Source: an uncultured Prevotellaceae bacterium
GTDB taxonomy: Bacteria > Bacteroidota > Bacteroidia > Bacteroidales > Bacteroidaceae
DNA length: 58,270 nt
NCBI GenBank assembly: GCA_902768785.1
Contig: CACXMM010000015.1
Coordinates: forward strand, 1-58,270
Direction of reading: 5' to 3'
The position numbers were made by a program, and so were the translations under genes. The notes below the pieces were generated by a model. It saw nothing but the letters and a program-made list of their open reading frames with translations, made no database searches and was not told the origin of the DNA. Positions 7,251 to 16,742 of this stretch are shown in pieces (the first letter of the stretch is position 1; each line of letters starts with the position of its first letter).

Positions 7251-9350
7251 TCATGCATCAGCGTGAGCATAGAAACGACGGGCAGCTTCTTCCTGACGGG
7301 GTTGTGAGAAGTTGCTCACACGCTTCAGGTAACCAATGATGCGGGTCATGTAATCGACATTCTTCGAATGACAGTGCGGACACTCCTTCAAGTAGCGTTT
7401 ATCAATATGTCCACAGTCATTGCATACGGTGTTCGGAATATTGAAGGTGAAATAGTTACATCCTTCCTTTGCGGCCACCTTGAGCAGTTGGGCATATTGC
7501 TGTTTACTGAGGTGTTCGTCGAGGTTCATGTGAAGAGCAGAGCCGCCGGTGAGATGTTCGATATAAGGTGCTCCGTGTAACTTGAATTTGTCGATGATTG
7601 TAAGCGAGTCGTCCTCCACGACATAGAAATAGCTGTTGTAGCAGTCGCGTGGTACGAAATACCCGTCCTCACGATCCCATTTTGCATGTTTTACACCCAC
7701 GTTCTCTGCTGGAATCATCTCGCAATTGAACATCACGTCTTTCGTACGGTATTGTTTGTTATATTTCTCGATAAGTCCGAGAATGCCCTGTACGAAGTGC
7801 AGGTAGTCATCGTTTGGCGTAATCTTCAGTCCCATGAACTCTGCTGCTTCCACCAGACCATTGATGCCGATGGTGAGGTACTGACGGCCGATGTTGATGT
7901 ATCCGGCATCGAAGAGGGGCAGCATACCATGTTCCTGCAATTCTTTCAGGTTCTCATTATAGGCTAACTGCACCTTGTGGCAAAGGTCGATGATGGTGCC
8001 AAGATACTCCAGATAGTCCATATTGTGGTTTACGGCATACTGCACGCAGCGGTTGAGGTTGATGGTCAGCACACTCTTTGAGCCTGTTGACACGCCACCG
8101 GCACCGAGCGTATAGCTGAAACCGTTGTCGGTAATCTCGTTACGCAGTCGGCAACATGAACTCAGTGAGTCGGCATTGTCACTCATGTAGGTGAAGAACG
8201 AGTGTCCTTCGGAATACATCTCTGCTGTGAAATCGCCCCATTCGGGATCCATGGGCTCTCCTTCTTTCGTGGTGAGCAATGCCATGGTCTCCACAGGGAA
8301 GGTAAGTAATGTCTTTGTACGCTCCTTATTGAACCATTTCATGAATCGTTTCTGCAACCACGACAGGCCTTCCCAGTCGGGTTTCGAGCCGTCAGGGAAA
8401 TAGAAATCGCCGAAGATACTCTCAAAATAATACTTGTCGTAGTAGGCAACATTCCAGAACACCGCCTGATAGTTACGTGCTCCTGTCGGTTGGTTCAGTG
8501 TATAGACGATCTGTTCGAAGCAGTCGGTGATGATCTTGTCGATGGTACGTTTCTTCAAACTGAGGTCAGCCTGTTCGTTGGTGCGTTTGTAATAGTCAAG
8601 ACCATACTCCTTTCCTATAAAATAGTTCATGTACATCAAGAACTCGGGAGTGGCACAAGCACCTGACAACATACTGGAAACCATGAACACCATATTCACA
8701 AAGCCACCGCAGAAACTCTTCAGGTTTGTAGGAGCCGTGGAGTTTCCGCCAATGGAGGCAGTACCGCCAATCAGCCAGGGATACATGGTGATGGAGGCGC
8801 AGTAGTTTGCCAGACTGGTCTCGTCATTCTTATATATAAAATGGTGTGTCAGTTTGTCGATATACTCATCAGCCAATTGCTTGCCATACATTTTCTTAAT
8901 GCGGTCGGTAAGTAGTCGGCGGTTCAGACGGATAAAATTGGATTTGGGTAACTCACCAATCAGCGTTGCGATATTTTTGTGCTCAACGTTGGCGTTGGCA
9001 TCATATTTTGAACCAGTGGCTGCGTTCACTGAATCACAATATTCTGACAGGAACTGCAACTTGGCAATGGTTTCACGATCCTCGGAATGCTGCTGACGAT
9101 ACAACATAAACGACTTGGCCACCTTATAGAATCCTTCGCGCATCAAAGCCTCTTCCACTTGATTCTGAATGTCTTCAACCTTGATGTCGTCTTTAATGTC
9201 TAAATGGCTGAGTATCTTAGAGATAGTACCTAAGTCAGCAGGGCATTCCACACTGTCGAATGCCTTGACGATGGCATTCATGATCTTGTCTAAAGAAAAG
9301 CGGTCTTTCGAACCGTCGCGCTTTGTAATGGTAAAGTTCTTGATCTCCAT
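7251..9350 (-). CDS. nrdD: Anaerobic ribonucleoside-triphosphate reductase
   Basis: 699 aa class III reductase that makes dNTPs without oxygen. The N-terminal ~90 residues form an ATP-cone (ITKRDGSKDRFSLDKIMNAI...) for allosteric control. The C-terminal end has the zinc site (CNDCGH...CPHCHSK) followed by RIIGYLKRVSNFSQ, where the Gly of RxxGY is the glycyl-radical residue. The length is complete. It is co-transcribed with nrdG, and its leader carries two similar stem-loops. Confidence 0.97.
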   Translation of the reverse strand: MEIKNFTITKRDGSKDRFSLDKIMNAIVKAFDSVECPADLGTISKILSHLDIKDDIKVEDIQNQVEEALMREGFYKVAKSFMLYRQQHSEDRETIAKLQFLSEYCDSVNAATGSKYDANANVEHKNIATLIGELPKSNFIRLNRRLLTDRIKKMYGKQLADEYIDKLTHHFIYKNDETSLANYCASITMYPWLIGGTASIGGNSTAPTNLKSFCGGFVNMVFMVSSMLSGACATPEFLMYMNYFIGKEYGLDYYKRTNEQADLSLKKRTIDKIITDCFEQIVYTLNQPTGARNYQAVFWNVAYYDKYYFESIFGDFYFPDGSKPDWEGLSWLQKRFMKWFNKERTKTLLTFPVETMALLTTKEGEPMDPEWGDFTAEMYSEGHSFFTYMSDNADSLSSCCRLRNEITDNGFSYTLGAGGVSTGSKSVLTINLNRCVQYAVNHNMDYLEYLGTIIDLCHKVQLAYNENLKELQEHGMLPLFDAGYINIGRQYLTIGINGLVEAAEFMGLKITPNDDYLHFVQGILGLIEKYNKQYRTKDVMFNCEMIPAENVGVKHAKWDREDGYFVPRDCYNSYFYVVEDDSLTIIDKFKLHGAPYIEHLTGGSALHMNLDEHLSKQQYAQLLKVAAKEGCNYFTFNIPNTVCNDCGHIDKRYLKECPHCHSKNVDYMTRIIGYLKRVSNFSQPRQEEAARRFYAHADA

Positions 9351-9395
9351 TTCTATGTATCTTGTTTTTAGTTATTGACCTGCCTTGTGTGCGGA

Positions 9396-9460
9396 AAGTT
9401 TTCCGTTTTGGACAACTTTTTCATTTTCCTTCTCGAAAAAGTTTCCCGTTTTGGGAAACT
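9396..9460 (-). promoter_or_regulatory. Tandem stem-loops in the nrdD leader
   Basis: On the minus strand, AGTTTCCC-AAAAC-GGGAAACT (9440-9460, perfect) is followed by AAGTTGTCC-AAAAC-GGAAAACTT (9396-9418, one mismatch). Both share the loop AAAAC and lie between the -7 box and the ATG. Confidence 0.6.
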
Positions 9461-9471
9461 CTAATCGCCTG

Positions 9472-9479
9472 CAAAGTTA
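9472..9479 (-). promoter_or_regulatory. -7 box (TAACTTTG) of nrdDG
   Basis: TAACTTTG on the minus strand, giving a leader of about 115 nt. Confidence 0.55.
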
Positions 9480-9592
9480 CTAAAAAATACAATATGTAAT
9501 ATAATAGATACATTAAAAATTTTTAAAATGCACTCAAGTAATGTAAGATTACTCTCTTTCTCCAGTATAGATTGGGAAGGTATAAAAAGAGA

Positions 9593-9624
9593 TGCCAAGA
9601 CATTGCCGTTAGACAGTCTTGGCA
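9593..9624 (-). terminator. Rho-independent terminator
   Basis: TGCCAAGAC (9593-9601) pairs with GTCTTGGCA (9616-9624). On the minus strand the stem is followed by a CTCTTTTTAT tract. It ends the 9684-10235 gene. A second hairpin lies at 9630-9662. Confidence 0.7.
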
Positions 9625-9683
9625 CCTCAGTGAGAGATTGTTCTTCAACAGAACGGTTCTCTCATTGGACTTAATGTCCCAGA

Positions 9684-10235
9684 TTATTCGTAATACTCGA
9701 TTTTGCGGGTCTGCTCCATCTCCTGACCCATCATGGAAGTCTTTCTGCTGATCCAGTTGCCGTGATCATCGAACTTATAGTCGGTGTACGGGGCTTCCAT
9801 GGTGTTGCCCATCATATCCATTGACATGGAGGCAGGAACACCTTTCTCGTTGTAAGTAAAGACCTGTGTCATGGCTCCCTGACCGAAATCCATTGTCTGG
9901 CTCTTCACTTTACCGTTCTCCCACTTGTAAGTGGTGGAAATCTTCATGTTTCCCTGAGGTGTCTCCACTTCCCGCTCAGCCTTCTGCAGGTAGCCGTTCT
10001 CATCGTAAACGAGATCTTTCAGGTTTCCGTCCTGCATCTTACCTTCCTTTGTGAAGTTTACGACTTGTTCGCCGCGGCCCATCATTCCTGCCTGGGTGAT
10101 AGACTTCACGGGACCGGTAGCTTCATTGAGCTCAACGTCATGGAACTTCGTTTGTGCTTGCAGGGCAAACGGCACTGCCAGCAATGCAATCATCATGATT
10201 GCCTTCTTCATTGTTTTTTTCATTTTTTCAATCAT
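9684..10235 (-). CDS. Secreted protein with YD-like sequence, unknown function
   Basis: 183 aa. A signal peptide (KKAIMMIALLAVPFALQAQ) puts it in the periplasm or outside. The mature part has several short strand-like blocks (LVYDENGYLQKAE, TTYKWENGKVKSQ, VFTYNEKGVPASM, YKFDDHGNWISRK) resembling RHS/YD-type beta repeats, and is unusually rich in Met. ATGs at 10235, 10223 and 10211 are all possible starts; the hydrophobic core follows the last. A terminator lies just downstream. Confidence 0.7.
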   Translation of the reverse strand: MIEKMKKTMKKAIMMIALLAVPFALQAQTKFHDVELNEATGPVKSITQAGMMGRGEQVVNFTKEGKMQDGNLKDLVYDENGYLQKAEREVETPQGNMKISTTYKWENGKVKSQTMDFGQGAMTQVFTYNEKGVPASMSMDMMGNTMEAPYTDYKFDDHGNWISRKTSMMGQEMEQTRKIEYYE

Positions 10236-10311
10236 TAAGTTGTTAAAATAAGTTAGACCAATTACTGATTAGATGTCAAAAGTTTGCAAAGGTTTAATTT
10301 GCAAGGGAAAA

Positions 10312-10605
10312 TTATGTCCAAAATTCTTTCTCACCGGTAGCTCTCATCTCACCTTGGCATTTAGGACAAGTCTTCTGGTCCCAGATGCGGATCCTGTCAC
10401 TACCGCACTGCAGACAAAGCCGTCCCACTTCGCTGCGATAGGAGGGGGCCACGTCGGCGATGATGCCGCCCACCACGATGTTCTGGATCGTGTGGCAGTC
10501 AGGGCAGGTCATGGCAGTGATTTGCTGACGAAATAATCCACGTCCTTCGTATACCTCAGCTTCGTATCCGCATGCTGCGCACTGGTACTTTTTCTTCCAT
10601 GCCAT
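10312..10605 (-). CDS. Small zinc-ribbon protein
   Basis: 97 aa with four CxxC knuckles (CAAC, CPDC, CLQC, CPKC), consistent with two zinc ribbons. It has no signal peptide. Paired zinc ribbons of this size often act in nucleic-acid or protein contacts, but no role can be assigned. It stands alone between the Met-rich secreted protein and the M6 peptidase. Confidence 0.75.
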   Translation of the reverse strand: MAWKKKYQCAACGYEAEVYEGRGLFRQQITAMTCPDCHTIQNIVVGGIIADVAPSYRSEVGRLCLQCGSDRIRIWDQKTCPKCQGEMRATGEKEFWT

Positions 10606-10727
10606 TGTTCAAAATCATTTCAATCTCAGTTCCGCCCATGTCCCCTTCGCGATGGCGCAGAGAAGGATGAGGGTAGAAAACCATTCAATTTCATTACTTT
10701 CAATGAGCTTTGGTAAATGGAAACACA

Positions 10728-12272
10728 TTAGGGTATGATAACCTTTTTCCCTTCCAGGATGTAGATACCCTTCTGGGTGGGCTTACCACTGAGCTTGCGG
10801 CCGTCGATTGCATACCATTCTGGATCCGAGCTTTGGTTGGGAGAACCTTGAATAGACGGAGCATCAATAGCTGTATCCACCTGGTCCATGAAGACAAACG
10901 AGGCTAGTCCGTCTGCATGAACAGACATCTCTGTGATGGGTTTGGACATCAACAGCTCACCATCAAGATTCGGATTGTTCAGCGTGGCTGCCGGTTTCGA
11001 TGTGTTGGTCAGCTCATCGTTGACCATCGGAGCATCTCCTTTATTGTCAATATACGGGTATGCCCAGCCATCTAAGTGAGAACTTCCGGCATTGTTGGCA
11101 TGGAAGATACTGTAACGTGTCTTGAGTGCGGAGTTAGGGTATTCATCGCTTCCCTCCCAAATTTGTTTGTCATAATCAACATGGAAGACAACGATGCCAC
11201 TCCCAGGCAGCTCTTTGTCCCATCCCTTCCGTTGACGATTCTCAACGATGTAATATTCGTTCTCTGCACCGTCGTTGCGGATGAGATAAGCCTGAGGTTC
11301 ATCACACAGGGCAGGCATGTTGGTGATGTGGATAGTGGAGGTGAGTTCAACGGGCGTGAGCCATCCCATCATCATACGTTCGTGAGCCGAATAGCCACAG
11401 GGACGGAAACCCTTCTCGTTGAAGATGCCGGCGTCCATGAGATCCCAACTGCTCACCACAGAGGATGTTCCATAATAGAAGTCGGGTAATCCAAAGCAGT
11501 GGCTATATTCATGGCAGAGCGTGCCAAATGGAGTCTCTGTACCTCCATAATGAACAATCTCCTGTACACAGCAATAGCAGTCGATATGGTATTCCTGGTC
11601 GCCACTGGTGACCGTACGGTAGCTGCGGAAATCATTCGGATCGTCTGTCTCCTGGTCTAAGTGCTGACTGAGCCACCACTGGTGAGGCCAGATGGAGTTA
11701 CTTCCGCCTCCGGCATTCATTCCCTTGCCAGCATAGAGAATGATCAGCTGGTTGACAAAAGAATCGCCGTCCCAGTCGTACTTGCTCCAGTCAATGTCTT
11801 GTTTCATCAGTTTGTCAACGATGTCATCAACCATATACTGTGAGTTCTCATCGTCAATGGACGTGCTGCGATATTTCCTGCGCTCATTGGGTAACTCAAC
11901 AAACACGAGGTCGAATGTGAGGTTAAACTGTCCGTAGCTTTGTGCCAGGAAATAGTCGTGTAATGACCCTACATATTTGTCATCTGAGAAATTTTCGGCA
12001 TTGAATACTTGGTCCCATGTCGCTATCGCAGATTCATGGTCTTGAGCGAAATCCTGATCTTGAAATGAAGCCAGAACCACCAGCTGCCGTCGATTGCCGA
12101 TCATGGGATTCTCGCCATTTTGCAACAACGAGGATCGACGGTGGACAAACTGAGGGTTGGGCTTCCCGGCTCTGCATCCGCGCTGGCGAATCCCATCCGC
12201 AGCTGACAGTGTCTGTGCCACGAATGTAGATAGAAACATCAACGTGGCTGCAAGAACCATTCTCTTCTTCAT
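10728..12272 (-). CDS. Secreted M6-family metalloprotease
   Basis: 514 aa from the ATG at 12272 (MKKRMVLAATLMFLSTFVAQTLSA, a signal peptide). An upstream in-frame ATG at 12356 would overlap the preceding gene and put 28 residues before the signal peptide, so it was not chosen. The zinc site HEYSH lies in FGTLCHEYSHCFGLPDFYYG, followed by SSWDLMDAG, characteristic of immune-inhibitor-A-like M6 peptidases. The C-terminal tail WYAIDGRKLSGKPTQKGIYI resembles tails on other secreted proteins here. It is 13 nt downstream of the alpha/beta hydrolase gene and probably in the same operon. Confidence 0.9.
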   Translation of the reverse strand: MKKRMVLAATLMFLSTFVAQTLSAADGIRQRGCRAGKPNPQFVHRRSSLLQNGENPMIGNRRQLVVLASFQDQDFAQDHESAIATWDQVFNAENFSDDKYVGSLHDYFLAQSYGQFNLTFDLVFVELPNERRKYRSTSIDDENSQYMVDDIVDKLMKQDIDWSKYDWDGDSFVNQLIILYAGKGMNAGGGSNSIWPHQWWLSQHLDQETDDPNDFRSYRTVTSGDQEYHIDCYCCVQEIVHYGGTETPFGTLCHEYSHCFGLPDFYYGTSSVVSSWDLMDAGIFNEKGFRPCGYSAHERMMMGWLTPVELTSTIHITNMPALCDEPQAYLIRNDGAENEYYIVENRQRKGWDKELPGSGIVVFHVDYDKQIWEGSDEYPNSALKTRYSIFHANNAGSSHLDGWAYPYIDNKGDAPMVNDELTNTSKPAATLNNPNLDGELLMSKPITEMSVHADGLASFVFMDQVDTAIDAPSIQGSPNQSSDPEWYAIDGRKLSGKPTQKGIYILEGKKVIIP

Positions 12273-12285
12273 ATCATGTAGCAGC

Positions 12286-13920
12286 TTACATCCCCCATAG
12301 TTCGTAGTTGACATTATATCCAGCAAGCATGAACCAGTTGGCCAGTGTCTGTTCATAATGACGCAATAGGTAAAGAGGGGCCTCTACACGATCTTCGAGT
12401 GTAGATGCAGTGGCAGCACGGGATGTACCAATTGGACTCATGAGATAGGCATAGGCCGACAAAATGTCCGTATCAGTGATACCGGAATCATAACACATCT
12501 CTTCGAGGTCATCGGTGGTTAGATTAACCTTGCCCAGTGTCTGGTTGATATTGGGAATGAGGTCAAACCAGGTGTAACGCGATGGAAGCCTTCTTTTGGC
12601 CAGACCACCTTGTTGGATGATTTTCTTGAGGTCGATGCCTAGGCCCTCCAGAGTCTTAATGACCTTCATCAGGTTCATGTCACCCATCACCTCATGGTAG
12701 TACCTGTTCTGCTCACCCTCATAATATACTACGGGCCAGAACTGAATGGCGGCAACGGTCTGTATAAGCCATACGATGGCCGAGGAGGTGTGATCCAGTT
12801 TGAACACCAGTGTGTTGGTCTGCAAGTTTGTCTTGCCAGGCACAATACTTGGTGTAAAGCCTTTCTCTCTCATCCAGGGGATAATGGCGCGCACGCTCTG
12901 TATGGGAACGTAGTTGTCGTGGCGGCTATGCTCGACGAAGTACCTTTGCGTGATGTCGGGCTCCCATCCGTTCATCAGGTTGATTTTCTCTAACTGTGCG
13001 ATAAAGGCCTGGGCCTGCTCTGACTTGGGATCCATGTAGGCGGGCTGTATCAGATTATGGAGCGAATCCTCCATATTGACCCCGTACTCGCTCAGTGTGG
13101 ATTTCTTCTTGGTTTTCACATATTCTTTTGCTCCTGAGGCTAATGGCTCCTTGAACAAGTCTTTGTAGTCGATGTTCATATGGCAGTTCTCCACACATGA
13201 AATCAGCATCATGACCACGTCTTTGCAATCTTCGCACCAGTCTTTCTTCACATATTCCCTATAGGCTACGGCATAGTCGGTGGGACCACCCCCAGCAAAA
13301 GTCTTGGTGAAGGTGACACCCTTGTCCTTGTACTCCAAATCGCGTAGCTTGGCTACGTAAAGTGCCTCAGAGCCACCTTGGGAGAATCCCAAATTAAAAA
13401 GGTACTTTCCCTGAGGCAGCTGCTGGTCCTCCAGTATCTGGCGGGCAGCCAGCAGTCCGTCGAGAGAATTGCGGGCATTCACGTCGCCGCTATGATAGAA
13501 TGAAGGATACTGACTGGAAGAGCCATAGCCGATGAAGTCGCTCATCACGAGGATGTAATTTGGATTCAAGGGATTAGCAATCAGACCGTTGATCAGTTCC
13601 TGATTACCTGAAGAAGGGCAATCGTCAGGTGACCCTAATGTAGCACGATTGAAGAGCATGATACCGTCGCAAGGTGTGCCCTCAATGATATTGGAGGGTA
13701 TCATCATCACTCCGCTGATTGTAGCGGGTCTGCCGTCGGCATCTTTCGAGGTGTACTCGTAGATAATCCGGCGCACAGAGCGTGAGGCAAGAGAAAAACT
13801 TCCCACACGTGTTTTGATGATGGTATCGTTATCATATATAATATTGTATGTGGGCTCAGCTGCAGAAACGCAGAGCACAGTTGTAATGAGTCCGAGGAAT
13901 AAGATGGCTATTTTTTTCAT
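12286..13920 (-). CDS. Secreted alpha/beta hydrolase, lipase/esterase-like
   Basis: 544 aa with a signal peptide (MKKIAILFLGLITTVLCVSA). The nucleophile elbow is GFSQGG. Upstream, GVMMIPSN and GYGSSSQYP resemble secretory lipase-type alpha/beta hydrolases. RHDNYVPIQSV could supply the acid residue and DHTSS the catalytic His. The substrate is unknown. It is first in a probable two-gene operon with the M6 peptidase. Confidence 0.8.
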   Translation of the reverse strand: MKKIAILFLGLITTVLCVSAAEPTYNIIYDNDTIIKTRVGSFSLASRSVRRIIYEYTSKDADGRPATISGVMMIPSNIIEGTPCDGIMLFNRATLGSPDDCPSSGNQELINGLIANPLNPNYILVMSDFIGYGSSSQYPSFYHSGDVNARNSLDGLLAARQILEDQQLPQGKYLFNLGFSQGGSEALYVAKLRDLEYKDKGVTFTKTFAGGGPTDYAVAYREYVKKDWCEDCKDVVMMLISCVENCHMNIDYKDLFKEPLASGAKEYVKTKKKSTLSEYGVNMEDSLHNLIQPAYMDPKSEQAQAFIAQLEKINLMNGWEPDITQRYFVEHSRHDNYVPIQSVRAIIPWMREKGFTPSIVPGKTNLQTNTLVFKLDHTSSAIVWLIQTVAAIQFWPVVYYEGEQNRYYHEVMGDMNLMKVIKTLEGLGIDLKKIIQQGGLAKRRLPSRYTWFDLIPNINQTLGKVNLTTDDLEEMCYDSGITDTDILSAYAYLMSPIGTSRAATASTLEDRVEAPLYLLRHYEQTLANWFMLAGYNVNYELWGM

Positions 13921-13965
13921 TGTTATTATTCGTTTTATCGTTAATCGATCTGTACTTCTGTCGTT

Positions 13966-15111
13966 TTATCGCCGGATACGTTTGTCTGACTTTTCGCCTT
14001 TCTGCTCGATAAAGATACCGTGCTGAGGCTCATTGACGCGTTGTCCCTTGAGATTATACCATCTGCTCTCAGAGGAATTGTCGTTATGGATCGTCTGAAT
14101 GGCGGTTGCTCTCGAAAGAATCTGGAATGTGGCAGCCAAGGGCCAGTGGTCTCCTAGAGGCTTGCCGTCATACAGATAGCCTTCCTTGTCTATTGAGCAA
14201 GCCACAGGCTTGATCTGAGTACCCATCGTTGGGTTGATGTAGATTATTTTGTCAAGTGTTTCCCCATTGGATGTAGTTTCTGTGCTCGGAGCTGTAGGAT
14301 AGACACCTTTTTGCTGCAGCTCCACCCAGACATCAGATGCATTTCCGCGTCCTGTCTCGTTGATAGCATCGATAAACACCTGTTTCACATTGTCACGACC
14401 ATAGAGACAGTTCATGTCACCGGTGATGATGACGGGGCGGGAATCGAGGTTCTGCAGTACATCTTCCTTCAGCTGTTCCAACTGTGCTATTCGGGCCTCG
14501 CGGTCTTTTTCTGCTTTCTGCTCTGCCTCATCCTCATCGAGGGTGGCATCCATGTGAAGGTTATAGACCACAATCCGATCACCGCTGCGCAACGTTACGT
14601 CGTAGCGACGGAATCCCTTTGTGATAATCTCATCGTTTGCATGGCTAAACTTTCCGAAGTTGTTTTTCCAAGGCGTCCGGGCTGCAACCGTTACCTGTAG
14701 ATCGTTCTTCCAACAGCCCATCAGACCATCGCAAGCGAAGCGGTGGTTCTGCAGGTGCAGAAAGTCAATCTGTTTGTTTTCGAGTCCTATCGTGCCACTC
14801 CACTCATCCATTTTGTAGTCGTCCTCGAGCCATACGGAAAGTACACCGTGGAAGCTGAAGTCCTCCTGCATCATCACCAGATCGTAGCCCTTCCTCTGCA
14901 GGTATTTGCCGATACGTGCCGTACCTTCATCACCAGGGCCGTCGGGATTCAGTTTCAACACTAAAATTTTCTGGGGCAGTCCATCTACATTGAGGGTGGC
15001 AACAGTGAACTGTTCCGCGGCCTCTTGTGCATGGATGGTTATGCTGCCACAAACCAACAGGGTGGCAAGCATGCAAATCTTTGTCAGTTTCATAAAATGT
15101 ATATTATTCAT
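13966..15111 (-). CDS. Secreted endonuclease/exonuclease/phosphatase-fold phosphodiesterase
   Basis: 381 aa with signal peptide (MKLTKICMLATLLVCGSITIHAQ; the ATG at 15093 is an equally good start). EEP-superfamily motifs appear in order: ATLNVDGLP, QED, NLHMD, TGDMN, LDKIIYI, GDHWPLAA. The fold covers sphingomyelinases, DNases and phosphoinositide phosphatases. The SDHxP-like end and secreted location fit a sphingomyelinase-like or nuclease role, which sequence alone does not decide. A Prevotella-type tail (RWYNLKGQRVNEPQHGIFI) is present, but the end is unusually basic (KSDKRIRR). Confidence 0.85.
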   Translation of the reverse strand: MNNIHFMKLTKICMLATLLVCGSITIHAQEAAEQFTVATLNVDGLPQKILVLKLNPDGPGDEGTARIGKYLQRKGYDLVMMQEDFSFHGVLSVWLEDDYKMDEWSGTIGLENKQIDFLHLQNHRFACDGLMGCWKNDLQVTVAARTPWKNNFGKFSHANDEIITKGFRRYDVTLRSGDRIVVYNLHMDATLDEDEAEQKAEKDREARIAQLEQLKEDVLQNLDSRPVIITGDMNCLYGRDNVKQVFIDAINETGRGNASDVWVELQQKGVYPTAPSTETTSNGETLDKIIYINPTMGTQIKPVACSIDKEGYLYDGKPLGDHWPLAATFQILSRATAIQTIHNDNSSESRWYNLKGQRVNEPQHGIFIEQKGEKSDKRIRR

Positions 15112-15168
15112 AACCTCGAAATTAGCCTCTCTACCAAAGCTTGAGTTGATTGCTTTCTTTCTTTTTTA

Positions 15169-15236
15169 AAAGAGTATAGGAGCGGAGTAGCTTTTTGTTC
15201 ACCATGTGGTGTAGCTTCTCAGCTCCTTAACTCTTT
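15169..15236. terminator. Long imperfect hairpin between genes
   Basis: AAAGAGTATAGGAGC (15169-15183) pairs with GCTCCTTAACTCTTT (15222-15236), with two internal mismatches. It lies downstream of the beta-barrel gene and may act as its terminator; there is no long T-run. Confidence 0.4.
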
Positions 15237-15291
15237 AGATTTCAAATTCCTGTTCAGTCTTGTATTGGTAGTGCCGTTTGCTGCGTTTTGC

Positions 15292-15846
15292 TTAGAAATT
15301 GAGCTTATAGCCTAAAGTCAGCATGAAGACGCTGTTGTGATTACTCTTGTCAATAATTTCCTTTTTCAACACTTTGGAGAGACCAAGGTTGTAGCGGGCA
15401 TCAATCACGAAATTGCTGATTTCATAAGAAGCTCCAAGAGGAATAGAGAAATCAACCTTGTTGCAAAAATCTTTCAGATCAATGTCATCTTGCTTAGCAT
15501 TTACCAGGAAACCAATCTGGGCACCAGCTTTCAAAGCAAGGCCAGGAGCTACATAAACGTTAGCCAGTACAGGAACATTCAGATAATCAAGCTTTGTCGT
15601 GAATTTATCATCCGCATCTTCAATTTTAGAACCCTGCATGGAATACAACAGACCGGCGGTCAGACCAAATCGGTCGTTGATCATGTAGCCATACTCAGCA
15701 CCAAACACAGCACCGAATCTCATCTTGGTGTCATCACCACCAGTCACTGTGGCCATAGTGGCACCTACCATGGGTTTTACAAAACCCTGAGCTGATACAC
15801 TCAGCGTAGCTACCATCAAGGCAGCAATCATTAAAAACTTCTTCAT
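15292..15846 (-). CDS. Outer-membrane beta-barrel protein
   Basis: 184 aa. The signal peptide is MKKFLMIAALMVATLSVSAQ. Alternating strands such as FGAVFGAEYGYMINDRFGLTAGLLYSMQG and the final aromatic strand VFMLTLGYKLNF fit an 8-stranded PorT/OmpA-type barrel (OMP_b-brl_2). It probably sits in the outer membrane; function unknown. A TATCTTTG box (15913-15920) lies upstream. Confidence 0.85.
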   Translation of the reverse strand: MKKFLMIAALMVATLSVSAQGFVKPMVGATMATVTGGDDTKMRFGAVFGAEYGYMINDRFGLTAGLLYSMQGSKIEDADDKFTTKLDYLNVPVLANVYVAPGLALKAGAQIGFLVNAKQDDIDLKDFCNKVDFSIPLGASYEISNFVIDARYNLGLSKVLKKEIIDKSNHNSVFMLTLGYKLNF

Positions 15847-16175
15847 AATTGTAATTTTTAAATTATTGGTTTAAATGATATATAAAAGTTTGTAAAGTAT
15901 TATAATCGCTGGCAAAGATACAACTTTTTGTGGAATCTTAATGTATTTGAACGATTTTTTAACACAGAACATCAATAATCTTTGTAAGATAAGCCTGTTT
16001 TTGCGGATAAATAGCCTATTTACTATGAGTAAATAATCAATTTGCAAATTATTTCTTCAGAGAAAAGATGACTATTCATATTTTTTTGCTATCTTTGCAA
16101 AGACAATCGTCAACCGCTGCACCAACCATAGCGGCTTTTCAATGATTTTATTAACAACATCATTAAACCATTCAC
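15847..16175. promoter_or_regulatory. Divergent intergenic region with two -7 boxes
   Basis: It holds a minus-strand TATCTTTG (15913-15920) for the beta-barrel gene and a plus-strand TATCTTTG (16090-16097) for the gene at 16176. No gene is seen. Confidence 0.6.
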
Positions 16176-16688
16176 ATGAAAACAATGAAACTTCTCCTGA
16201 CAATGGCCTTGCTGACCGCCTGCACCATAGGGGTGCATGCGCAGACCTGGTACCTTATTGGTTACGATAAGCAAGGCAATGTTGTGAAAAACGGCGGTGT
16301 GCCCGCAGTTATTGATATCCAGCAGGATTTCGGCTACCTGTTATCGTCACTGGGTAATAGTGCCTCCTACTTCTCTATTATGCGAAAGAATGGCGAAGGC
16401 CTTTGGTTCACAGAAGTCTATAAAGCAAAATTCCAACTCGATGGTGGTGTCGTTACCCAGATAGAATCCACCCCTTCGGTCATGCCCACCATCGCTGTCG
16501 GTGATGACCACATTGTGATCTCAGGATGTAAGTCTGGGGATGAAATTGTGCTGCTAACTGCCGATGGTCGTGTGGTTTTCCGCCGGAAGGCCCCAGAAGG
16601 CCGCTTCCTTGTGGATACCTCACGATTTACCAAAGGTATCTATCTCTTGCGCGCTGCTCATTTAACCCAGAAATTTTTTAAACGCTAA
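16176..16688 (+). CDS. Small secreted protein with T9SS-like C-terminal domain
   Basis: 170 aa. Signal peptide MKTMKLLLTMALLTACTIGVHAQ. The central region is short and unassigned. The last ~70 residues (ISGCKSGDEIVLLTADGRVVFRRK...TKGIYLLRA...KFFKR) resemble the type A sorting domain of type IX secretion cargo. It is 54 nt upstream of the Big_2 protein gene and probably in one operon. Confidence 0.75.
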   Translation: MKTMKLLLTMALLTACTIGVHAQTWYLIGYDKQGNVVKNGGVPAVIDIQQDFGYLLSSLGNSASYFSIMRKNGEGLWFTEVYKAKFQLDGGVVTQIESTPSVMPTIAVGDDHIVISGCKSGDEIVLLTADGRVVFRRKAPEGRFLVDTSRFTKGIYLLRAAHLTQKFFKR

Positions 16689-16742
16689 TCCTTTATCAAC
16701 AAGCTGTATGCATACAGCTACCACCAATACTTTATTAATAAT

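Noticed and set aside
12273-12356. N-terminal extension of the M6 peptidase
   Set aside because: It would overlap the upstream hydrolase gene and precede a clear signal peptide.
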